Source: Candidatus Zophobacter franzmannii
GTDB taxonomy: Bacteria > Cloacimonadota > Cloacimonadia > Cloacimonadales > JAFGVF01
Direction of reading: 5' to 3'
Assembly (NCBI GenBank): GCA_030765245.1
Contig: JAVCCX010000021.1
Span: forward strand, 1 to 6,239
DNA length: 6,239 nucleotides
Position numbers and translations under genes: made by a program. Position 1 is the stretch's first letter; every line of letters begins with the position of its first letter. The notes under the pieces were generated by a model. That model saw only the letters and a list, made by a program, of their open reading frames with translations. It was not told the origin of the DNA and made no database searches. This document shows positions 1 to 6,173 of this stretch, piece by piece.

Positions 1-642
1 AATCGAAGAACCACTTCTACCTGCGATGATAATTGCAGTTAGGATTGGGGCAAGCTCATTTACCATTGTAACTGAAAGCATATCAGCAAGAAAAACACTG
101 GCTCCAAATTGGCGCAGTTGATTACCCGATTGAAGTGCCATAATGAATCCGAGGATTAAGGAGAGTAGAGCAATAATGCCGACAGCATCAAGTCCAAGCA
201 GGATACTCTGCTGTACAAATGAACCTTTTCTTTGACCTTTCCTATAAAAGATGTCATGGAATGACCAGAACACGATATCAGAAGCTAAAAACATAAGATC
301 GGTAAAGTCTTCCTTCATCGTATAGAACTTATCCCCTAACTGCTCAAAGTAGTTTATCTTCTTAACATCGTACGCTGATGCATCCGGTTGATATGAGAAC
401 ACATCAAGTGTATCAGATATCTTCTGGGGTATTTTTTCTACTGAAATACCTTCGTAGTTATGAGTAATACTGTTGATAAGGGCAACACCTGAACTATCTA
501 TGAGCTCAACGCCTGACAAATCAAGAGTTGTAAGCTCATTGGATTTAACCTTGCTGAGTTTATCAAATAAACTCGCCACAGTTAATCTGGTTAGTTCTCC
601 CCTCAGATGGAGGGTTTTATCAACAATTTCAAATGCTGTCAT
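1..642 (-). CDS. mlaE: STAS-MlaE fusion: ABC lipid transporter permease (3' end cut by window edge)
   Basis: Inner-membrane permease of an MCE-type lipid ABC transporter. 214 codons are visible from the ATG at 642 and the frame is still open at base 1, so the C-terminal part lies outside the window. Residues about 1-90 form a STAS domain (the MlaB/SpoIIAA fold); its signature LDLSGVELIDSSGVALI is at residues 40-56, with the Asp-Ser-Ser-Gly turn at 49-52. An amphipathic stretch (about 105-145) follows. The MlaE (YrbE) core then begins with a hydrophobic segment at about 144-170, the MALQSGNQLRQFGA motif at 169-182, and the hallmark NELAPILTAIIVAGRSGSSI at 195-214, where the window ends. In E. 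coli the STAS protein MlaB is separate; here it is fused. The start lies 1 nt after the lipoprotein stop (TAA-A-ATG) with no Shine-Dalgarno, which suggests translational coupling. An MlaF-type ATPase would be expected next. Family assignment is firm; the lipid carried and the direction of transport are not known. Confidence 0.93.
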   Translation of the reverse strand, partial: MTAFEIVDKTLHLRGELTRLTVASLFDKLSKVKSNELTTLDLSGVELIDSSGVALINSITHNYEGISVEKIPQKISDTLDVFSYQPDASAYDVKKINYFEQLGDKFYTMKEDFTDLMFLASDIVFWSFHDIFYRKGQRKGSFVQQSILLGLDAVGIIALLSLILGFIMALQSGNQLRQFGASVFLADMLSVTMVNELAPILTAIIIAGRSGSSI

Positions 643-643
643 T

Positions 644-2764
644 TTAGTAGAACAAAGAAAGTCTTAAGAATGTACCATAATCAATAACCCAGTAATCGCG
701 CCCTTGCAGACCTTTGCTCATGGTGGCTTTGATATCCCAGGAGACATTCTTGATTAGGTTGATTGTCAAAATATTCTCAATGTCATACTTCGCATCGTCA
801 TTTGCATCAAATGGGAAAAGGAAGTCAGCACTGAGTGTATAGTCGATTGGGAAAGACTTAAAGGCAAGTGTACCCAAGGCAGAAACTTCAACTCCGGTAG
901 TAAAATCATTATCCAGTTCTCTATAAACCATCAAAGTATCTGATGAGCTTTCTAGGGCATAAACGCTCTTATTGATCTCCTGTTCCCAGCCAATACCACC
1001 TCTAACACTAAATTTGACAGACTTCACATCCCGGAACATCCGATAATTAAGACCAATCCCCTCTTTGAGTATCATTGGGAATAACACTGGCTGGAACTTA
1101 TACTTTTCTTTATTGGGAAGAAGGTTTCCATCCTCACCATCTTCATTCTGAAGCTGGACATCTTTATCTGTTGAGTCGGCAAAATAATCATAAGTAGGTG
1201 TAAAATGACTTTCAAGGTCACCCCTACCATAAACACCAAGTCCACCAATAAAGCTATAAATTACAGTATTCTCAAGGTTGTATTCATCATTCTTTATTTT
1301 GAATTCCTCATCTGTTTCCCAATTAACCTCAATACTATAAAGACTATTCATGCTATAATGGAGAGATCCCTTTTCATAGTCATATTGGTTATCAGATTCA
1401 CCGATAAAGGTCATTGAAGTCTTTCTTTCATCTTCTGCAGTCTCGTTGTCAGAGTTAAAATTAGCTATAACATAGAGGGCATTGTTCCATTTACCAAATA
1501 GGTCAGTGCGGTTGTCTTTATCAGAACGAATAATACCGGCACCTTTTAGTGTCCTGTTTGCTGAAAATTCATTCTCATCCATAGTTTCAACTACCATGGA
1601 AAGCTCATAAGTTTCACCTTTAGTAATAGTTACAGAGGTAAAGTCTATGTATGTATTGTAAGGTTTACCATTAATAGTAATCTTGTACATTCCAGGTGCA
1701 AGCACATGTGCTTCTGGAGGTTCAGTAATCCTATCAGATGAGCTATAATAGCTTCCTAAGGATAGAACTCTCTCCTCGCTTTCCTGGAAAATCTCATAAC
1801 GCATCTTTACATCGTTTCTCTCTTCATCCACGATATTCACTACTAAGACACCCCAACTTGGAGTTATAGTCTTTCTATAACCGGGGAATATATCAACCAT
1901 TTCTAAGATAGATTCATCACTGCCTATTCTAAGTTGGTATCTATCCTTTGGTAATCTGACAACAGAACCCATTTTTGCTTCTTCAACGAAGGTTCCATTT
2001 TCTTTGTAAATGTAGTATTCAGGTTCCATCTCTTCATCGAATATAGCAGGAACAAACAACTCACCGATATTATTTAGATTACCACCAATCTCCTCATAAT
2101 CTTTAGTCTTCTCAGCTAAACTCTTTAGGTTTGTTGCTGTTGGTATCTGACCTGTTTTAAGGTAACTGACCACTAGGCTAGAGAAACTGTTAGTTTCTTC
2201 AAGTATCATATCATTCAAGGAACTAACGACTTCATCTATACCGGTTGAATAACACCGCTTAATTCTATCATTAGCATATGTAAAGACAACCTTCTGTGTC
2301 TTTGAGTTTATCAAGGCAAACTCAATTTTCAAGTGAGCAAATCTCTTATCTGCGTCTAAGTACTCTTCTATACTATTTACCTTAGTATCAATATAGAAAT
2401 CTGGAGTTTCAGTAGTAAACTCTCTTTCAACCCGTTTGAAGATATTATAACACTTAATCCGCTGTTGAATCAGGTTAGGTATAGCGTCATAAAGCTTTGA
2501 GCTCCAAAGGTGCTTTCTGAGGTATGTAATCTGATTAAATGTATATTTAGATACAATTTGGTTTCTGTCATAAGTCCTTGGTAGTCGCGTTTCATTAATC
2601 TGAACAGTATATTCAAATGGCGTATTTAGCTTGAGATTCGCGTCTTCATTACAACCATTATAATCTAAGATATAGTAATTAGTTCTATCGGGTGTTCTAT
2701 TAAGACTACAGGCAAAAAGACCAAGGGTTAAAACAAGTAATATCAAAAGTTTAAATCTATTCAT
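644..2764 (-). CDS. PqiC/YmbA-like ABC auxiliary lipoprotein fused to a predicted outer-membrane beta-barrel
   Basis: A 706-residue protein, about three to four times the length of ordinary PqiC/YmbA lipoproteins. Residues 1-18 are a lipoprotein signal peptide with lipobox LFAC (Cys19 lipidated). Residues about 28-205 resemble the ABC-transport auxiliary domain (PF03886): a YYILDY strand at 30-35, the LPRTYDRNQIV segment at 61-71, and a helix containing the conserved Trp (W87). Two beta-rich units follow, at about 240-308 and 309-393, each with a PEGA-like LPxxxY / LAPGxY turn (271-276 and 355-360). From about 405 to 706 the sequence shows short alternating strands, Gly/aromatic-rich, ending in RLSLFY with a C-terminal aromatic as in outer-membrane barrels; an acidic loop lies at 530-550. 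A strong AGGAG (2771-2775) sits 6 nt before the ATG, 3 nt after the mlaD stop. The likely role is the outer-membrane end of the MCE lipid transporter. The lipoprotein call and operon link are strong; the barrel is inferred by eye. Confidence 0.82.
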   Translation of the reverse strand: MNRFKLLILLVLTLGLFACSLNRTPDRTNYYILDYNGCNEDANLKLNTPFEYTVQINETRLPRTYDRNQIVSKYTFNQITYLRKHLWSSKLYDAIPNLIQQRIKCYNIFKRVEREFTTETPDFYIDTKVNSIEEYLDADKRFAHLKIEFALINSKTQKVVFTYANDRIKRCYSTGIDEVVSSLNDMILEETNSFSSLVVSYLKTGQIPTATNLKSLAEKTKDYEEIGGNLNNIGELFVPAIFDEEMEPEYYIYKENGTFVEEAKMGSVVRLPKDRYQLRIGSDESILEMVDIFPGYRKTITPSWGVLVVNIVDEERNDVKMRYEIFQESEERVLSLGSYYSSSDRITEPPEAHVLAPGMYKITINGKPYNTYIDFTSVTITKGETYELSMVVETMDENEFSANRTLKGAGIIRSDKDNRTDLFGKWNNALYVIANFNSDNETAEDERKTSMTFIGESDNQYDYEKGSLHYSMNSLYSIEVNWETDEEFKIKNDEYNLENTVIYSFIGGLGVYGRGDLESHFTPTYDYFADSTDKDVQLQNEDGEDGNLLPNKEKYKFQPVLFPMILKEGIGLNYRMFRDVKSVKFSVRGGIGWEQEINKSVYALESSSDTLMVYRELDNDFTTGVEVSALGTLAFKSFPIDYTLSADFLFPFDANDDAKYDIENILTINLIKNVSWDIKATMSKGLQGRDYWVIDYGTFLRLSLFY

Positions 2765-2767
2765 AAT

Positions 2768-3640
2768 CTACTCCTGAGAAATACTTCCGCGAAGAAGTAT
2801 AGATGGGTTTTCATTTATCTGGCGTGAGAACTCATTCAAATTCTCGACTGCCTCCCTAAGAGATTCAATGGTCTCATCAATGTTGGATCTGTTCTTCACA
2901 ACCATTTTATCTATGTTAATCATTGCAATACTCGATTTTTCAATAGTGGTATTGATGTTTGTCAGTAGGGTCGCCACATCAACATCCTTGAGTTTGCCGG
3001 AGAAATTGGTTAACTCCATCACTAATGTATTAGCATTTGCAGTAATCTGCTCCAAATTGCTTACAGTCTGTGAGATCGATTCCTGATTCTCATTGATTAT
3101 CTGGTTTGTATTAGAAACAATCTGGGCAATCTCTTTCTGAGTTTGAGGATTGGTAATTTCGTTCAAGTTTGCAATCAAGATCTCCAGCTTCTCAGCTATA
3201 GAAACTGCCCTCCCTGTGATGTTATCAAAGGAAGAGACCCCCGGGTCTATCTTGGAACCACCAGGTAAGAGCTCTGCTGCATTAGTTCCGCCTGTAATCT
3301 CAATAGATTTAAGTCCCGTTATTCCAACAGGAGCCAGTGTTGCCTCTACATCTTCTTTAATCGGTGTACCTGCAATAACACTTACGGTCACGAGAACTTT
3401 TGTAATATCATTCGGGCTTATCTCAATCTTATCTACGCGTCCAATATCAATTCCATGATACTTAACAGCACCACCTGTGGAAAGTCCATTAACAGATGCA
3501 TCAGAGTACTCAACATAGTAAATATCTCTCTTCTCCATCAACTTATTCCCTGCCACGATCAGGATTAAGATTACAATGAGCATGAAACCGGTAAAAACAA
3601 ACACGCCTAATCGAATCTTTTGGGCCTTACTTACTCGCAT
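2768..3640 (-). CDS. mlaD: MCE-family (MlaD-like) lipid transport protein with long helical tail
   Basis: Substrate-binding, periplasmic component of an MCE lipid transporter, 290 residues. It has a short basic N-terminus, a transmembrane anchor at about 11-30, and one MCE domain at about 38-118 carrying VNGLSTGGAVKYHGIDIGRV (50-69) and GITGLKSIEITGG (106-118). A linker precedes a long, Asn/Gln/Ile-rich helical region at about 145-275, and the C-terminal NPSILLRG (278-285) is typical of MCE tails. E. coli MlaD has about 183 residues and lacks such a long tail; tails of this type form the helical needle in PqiB and mycobacterial Mce proteins. Within the tail, residues 177-199 and 242-264 match at a 65-residue offset. 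The start is 2 nt after the PhzF-family stop, with AAAAGG (3649-3654) 8 nt upstream of the ATG. The protein probably assembles as a hexameric ring on the STAS-MlaE permease, with its tail pointing to the lipoprotein encoded next. Confidence 0.93.
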   Translation of the reverse strand: MRVSKAQKIRLGVFVFTGFMLIVILILIVAGNKLMEKRDIYYVEYSDASVNGLSTGGAVKYHGIDIGRVDKIEISPNDITKVLVTVSVIAGTPIKEDVEATLAPVGITGLKSIEITGGTNAAELLPGGSKIDPGVSSFDNITGRAVSIAEKLEILIANLNEITNPQTQKEIAQIVSNTNQIINENQESISQTVSNLEQITANANTLVMELTNFSGKLKDVDVATLLTNINTTIEKSSIAMINIDKMVVKNRSNIDETIESLREAVENLNEFSRQINENPSILLRGSISQE

Positions 3641-3642
3641 AA

Positions 3643-4434
3643 TTACAACCTTTTATCATCAATCATTAAATCACCTTTCATTGTGATCACAGCTTCTCCT
3701 CGGAGGATAACAGCGTCATCACTAACCTCACAATCCACTACCCCACCTCGTTCCGAGTGTTGGAAACCAACAACTCTTTTCTTGTTTAGGATGGAGCTCC
3801 AATAAGGGGCTAGAACACAGTGAGCAGAGCCTGTAACAGGATCTTCAAGTATTCCTTCCCATGGGTCAAAGAACCTACTCACAAAGTCATACTTATCATC
3901 CTTTGCAGTCAGAATTAACCCCGTAATATCTTTCATTTCTAAAAGTTCATTCCCATCTGGTGAGAAGTTAACAACCTCGTCAACACTCTCTAAATGCACT
4001 AAGAAATAATTTGCTACAGGAGAGTATAAAGAGTCAATCCTTTTTCCAAACAATTTCTCAATAACCGGATGTGCATACTCTTTTATAGGTGGTGCAGTAG
4101 GGAAAGTCATCTCTATCAGCCCATCTACACGCTTTGCTTTCAGCATGCAATTCATTGTTTCAAACTTAATAGTATCGAAGTCATTCTTGGTGAACAGAAC
4201 CTTTGCAGCAGCTAAAGTCCCATGTCCACAAAGGGCAACCTCATTCTTGGGAGTAAACCATCTGAGTCTGTAGCCACCTTCAATCGGATAGGCAAAGGCA
4301 GTCTCGGAATAGTTCATCTCTTTGGCAATAGAGAGCATAGTTGCAACTTCAAGTGGTCTTTTAGTAATCAATACTCCTGCCGGATTCCCGGCAAAGGGCT
4401 CAGCTGTAAAGCTATCTACAACATAGAACTCCAT
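3643..4434 (-). CDS. PhzF-family isomerase/epimerase-like protein
   Basis: A 263-residue, full-length member of the PhzF family (diaminopimelate-epimerase fold, two similar halves), cytosolic, with no signal peptide. Visible motifs are GNPAGV (16-21), NYSETAF (41-47) with Glu44 matching the acid/base glutamate of PhzF, LCGHGT (68-73), EDPVTGSAHC (197-206) closing the second half of the active site, and SERGG (227-231). The founding member isomerises trans-2,3-dihydro-3-hydroxyanthranilate in phenazine synthesis, but nothing here suggests a phenazine pathway, and most family members (for example YddE) have no known substrate, so no reaction is assigned. The ATG overlaps the upstream stop codon by one base (TAATG), with GAAAGG (4442-4447) 7 nt before it, so it is co-translated with the uridylyltransferase. 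Its link to the lipid-transport genes downstream is unexplained. Confidence 0.92.
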   Translation of the reverse strand: MEFYVVDSFTAEPFAGNPAGVLITKRPLEVATMLSIAKEMNYSETAFAYPIEGGYRLRWFTPKNEVALCGHGTLAAAKVLFTKNDFDTIKFETMNCMLKAKRVDGLIEMTFPTAPPIKEYAHPVIEKLFGKRIDSLYSPVANYFLVHLESVDEVVNFSPDGNELLEMKDITGLILTAKDDKYDFVSRFFDPWEGILEDPVTGSAHCVLAPYWSSILNKKRVVGFQHSERGGVVDCEVSDDAVILRGEAVITMKGDLMIDDKRL

Positions 4435-5843
4435 TACTTTACCTTTCTTGATGAATTGCAGACTATCATACCCTCCAGGTTCTTGTCCTTAAGCACATAC
4501 TCATGCTCATCACCATAAATGATTAGATCACCTGAGATAGAGACATTTTCACCAAAGACAATATTCCCTGTGATATTCAAAGAACTGCACTTTCTCAGGT
4601 CAGGCATATTCTTACCAATTCTCGCATGAAGCTGATCTACAGTCTTAAAATATTCAGGGTCCAGCTTGATTGTTGGCACCTCTGTTAGATGCTCATTCAG
4701 AACAACATTGTAATCTCTATCAAGGTTAAATACACCTGCCCAATAGAGCATAAGTTCATCAGTCTTTTTCACAGGTCTAAAGCGACTTCGAGGTACTTCT
4801 ATTGCCTTTGAATCGGCAAACACACTAATAGCAGCACCCATAGCAGTCTCCAACTGGATAACATCAATGCCATCGACTACTTTTGGATTCACAATCAACG
4901 GTAAATCCATTCTGTATTTATGTTTAACTAACCTCTCCTTAAGAACGTCAAGGTTAATCCAAAGACTATTGGTATTAAAGTATGAGTAGTAGTTTATATC
5001 TTGAAATTCATCAATCTCTTCAGCAGGACACTGTGCAACTTCTCGTAGAAGTAATTGTCCCTGATGGTCTTGAGCAAGATGCCCACCTTTCTTATCCATA
5101 TCCGTTCTTCTGCACACTTCCATAAGGAAGGGTATCTTCTCATTGGTAATCCAGGTAAGGATCTGAGAGTCAGGAGTAGCACCGAGATTATCTGAGTTAG
5201 AGACGAACAGATACTTAGTCCCTGAGTCTATCAGTTTATCCAATATGCCGGTTCCATATAGGGCAGTATAGATATCACCATGACCGGGTGGATTCCAACT
5301 CTTCTGCTCATCTTCAGGTTGGAACAGAGTGTTGTCTGCTTTAGTTATTCTCGGATACTTATTCTGGGTGAAAGTAATATCTATATCCTGATATTCCTTC
5401 AAGTTATACTTCTCTATTGCAAGTAGTGTATCAGCTTCTGTATTGTAACTATTCATTAACAGGAACTTTGGAGCTACTTTTCCCTTCTCTTTTATAGTTA
5501 AGAGTTGGTTAATGGTAATATCTAAAAAGGAAATCGAATCATCATTCTCAGAATCACCCGGGAAAACAGGTAACAATGACTTAGCCTTTGTCAATCCCAT
5601 TGAAGTTCCTAAGCCTCCGTTCAACTTACAAACAGCTAAGGTACTGAATAGAGAGACATCGGCTTCGGGGAGATTCTCATACTTCTCTACATGATCTTCT
5701 GAAGTTGGTGAGATTGTATCATGAGTAAGCATTCCCCTATCCCCTGCTAAAAACTTCTCATAATATCCAATAAATGTATCAATTACAGCACTATTCATCC
5801 CAGCTGCTGTCATTTTATCTATAAAAGGCTTTGTTGTAACCAT
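4434..5843 (-). CDS. UTP--glucose-1-phosphate uridylyltransferase, eukaryote-type (UDPGP family)
   Basis: Cytosolic enzyme making UDP-glucose and pyrophosphate from UTP and glucose-1-phosphate, which feeds glycan, LPS and glycogen-type pathways. It has 469 residues from the ATG at 5843 and belongs to the UDPGP family (PF01704) typical of eukaryotes, not the shorter GalU type. Visible motifs: nucleotide-binding NGGLGTSMG (75-83) followed by Lys88 in the KAKS segment, NPPGHGD (184-190), FVSNSDNLGA (213-222), FNTNSLWI (289-296), QLETAMGAAI (330-339), and VPRSRFRPVKKTDEL (350-364) with the conserved lysines. The C-terminal part (about 420-445) has the hexapeptide-like strands of the family's beta-helix. 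NGGLGTSMG, not an LAGGQGTR-type loop, argues against a UDP-N-acetylhexosamine pyrophosphorylase. An in-frame TTG at 5855 would add four residues, but the AGAGGA ribosome site lies between it and the ATG, so ATG is chosen. First visible gene of the operon; its stop overlaps the next start. Confidence 0.95.
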   Translation of the reverse strand: MVTTKPFIDKMTAAGMNSAVIDTFIGYYEKFLAGDRGMLTHDTISPTSEDHVEKYENLPEADVSLFSTLAVCKLNGGLGTSMGLTKAKSLLPVFPGDSENDDSISFLDITINQLLTIKEKGKVAPKFLLMNSYNTEADTLLAIEKYNLKEYQDIDITFTQNKYPRITKADNTLFQPEDEQKSWNPPGHGDIYTALYGTGILDKLIDSGTKYLFVSNSDNLGATPDSQILTWITNEKIPFLMEVCRRTDMDKKGGHLAQDHQGQLLLREVAQCPAEEIDEFQDINYYSYFNTNSLWINLDVLKERLVKHKYRMDLPLIVNPKVVDGIDVIQLETAMGAAISVFADSKAIEVPRSRFRPVKKTDELMLYWAGVFNLDRDYNVVLNEHLTEVPTIKLDPEYFKTVDQLHARIGKNMPDLRKCSSLNITGNIVFGENVSISGDLIIYGDEHEYVLKDKNLEGMIVCNSSRKVK

Positions 5844-5847
5844 ATAT

Positions 5848-5853
5848 CCTCTC
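5848..5853 (-). promoter_or_regulatory. Ribosome binding site deciding the uridylyltransferase start
   Basis: GAGAGG on the minus strand lies 4 nt before the ATG at 5843. It lies just after the alternative TTG at 5855 and overlaps its last base, so it can serve only the ATG. The spacing is a little short, but no comparable site precedes the TTG. Confidence 0.6.
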
Positions 5854-5945
5854 AACCGAGTTTGTTTACTTAGTTTTTAGAATTGGTTTATCAGTCCTAA
5901 TATGTCAATGATTTTCTCAAGTTGCATTTCTTGTACATCAGATTA

Positions 5946-6048
5946 TCTTTCTTTTCCGTGGTAAACTCCCTGCATTCCTCTATCTTGCTTTTCTTTTAAA
6001 TCAAAGTCTCTTTCTTTTCCGCGCTTTCAGTGCCTTCCGTGGTAAAAC
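5946..6048 (-). repeat. Two copies of a 9-nt degenerate repeat element with 1 and 3 units
   Basis: On the minus strand the consensus unit is CACGGAAAR. At 6015-6041 it occurs three times in tandem: CACGGAAGG, CACTGAAAG, CGCGGAAAA. At 5952-5960 it occurs once: CACGGAAAA. Both sites have the same flanks: TTTAC before the first unit and GAAAGA after the last (5946-5951 and 6009-6014). The copies are thus the same element with a different unit number, separated by about 50 bases of unrelated sequence. This resembles short intergenic tandem repeats seen in many bacterial genomes; whether it is dispersed in this genome cannot be seen here. Confidence 0.7.
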
Positions 6049-6051
6049 TCT

Positions 6052-6085
6052 TCTCCCTAAGCTCGATAGAGCTGGTGTGGGGAGA
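6052..6085. repeat. Inverted repeat / stem-loop with nested arms
   Basis: The outer arms TCTCCC (6052-6057) and GGGAGA (6080-6085) enclose the inner arms AGCTC (6060-6064) and GAGCT (6069-6073) around a GATA loop. The inner stem is perfect; the outer stem is offset by an internal loop of 2 and 6 bases. No T-tract follows on either strand, so it does not look like a terminator. It may be the left part of a larger dispersed repeat that continues through the next hairpin. Confidence 0.55.
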
Positions 6086-6090
6086 GGTCT

Positions 6091-6108
6091 ATTTTCAGAC
6101 TTGAAAAT
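6091..6108. repeat. Perfect 7-bp inverted repeat flanked by G-rich runs
   Basis: ATTTTCA (6091-6097) and TGAAAAT (6102-6108) form a perfect 7-bp stem with a GACT loop. It sits between two G-rich tracts, GGGGAGAGG (6079-6087) and GGGGTGAGGGG (6109-6119). The G-tracts rule out an ordinary terminator on the plus strand, and C-tracts do so on the minus strand. Likely part of an intergenic repeat element. Confidence 0.6.
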
Positions 6109-6136
6109 GGGGTGAGGGGTTGCATTTCTTAAATTC

Positions 6137-6173
6137 CCATCCTTCGGAGGGGTGGCACGGAGTGACGGGGTGG
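6137..6173. repeat. G-rich hairpin with GGGGTGG direct repeats
   Basis: CCATCCT (6137-6143) can pair with AGGGGTGG (6148-6155) around a TCGG loop, with one bulge. A small CAC-GGA-GTG hairpin (6156-6164) follows. The heptamer GGGGTGG occurs at 6149-6155 and again at 6167-6173, 18 bases apart. The block reads like a compact, structured intergenic repeat and not like coding sequence. Confidence 0.55.

Noticed and set aside
473..667. Plus-strand open frame of 64 codons over the lipoprotein/mlaE junction
   Set aside because: Opposite strand to the STAS domain, which matches its family closely; no supporting features.
3150..3458. Plus-strand open frame of 102 codons
   Set aside because: It lies entirely antisense to the MCE gene, whose protein is clearly real; its translation has no recognisable domain.
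4222..4518. Plus-strand open frame of 98 codons across the PhzF/uridylyltransferase junction
   Set aside because: Antisense to two well-conserved proteins and without family resemblance; a shadow of coding sequence.
5844..5855. TTG start at 5855 for the uridylyltransferase, giving four extra residues
   Set aside because: The purine-rich ribosome site lies downstream of this TTG and directly before the ATG at 5843; nothing resembling a site precedes the TTG.
5877..5908. Possible sigma-70 promoter for the operon: TTGACA at 5903-5908 (minus) with TTCTAA at 5877-5882
   Set aside because: The spacer is 20 nt and the -10 match is poor; other AT-rich hexamers give no better pairing, so I do not call a promoter.
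6091..6108. Rho-independent terminator
   Set aside because: The hairpin is AT-rich and is followed by G-runs (plus) or C-runs (minus), not by a T-tract.
5946..6173. CRISPR array
   Set aside because: The repeat units are 9 nt, degenerate and directly tandem, with no regular spacers.
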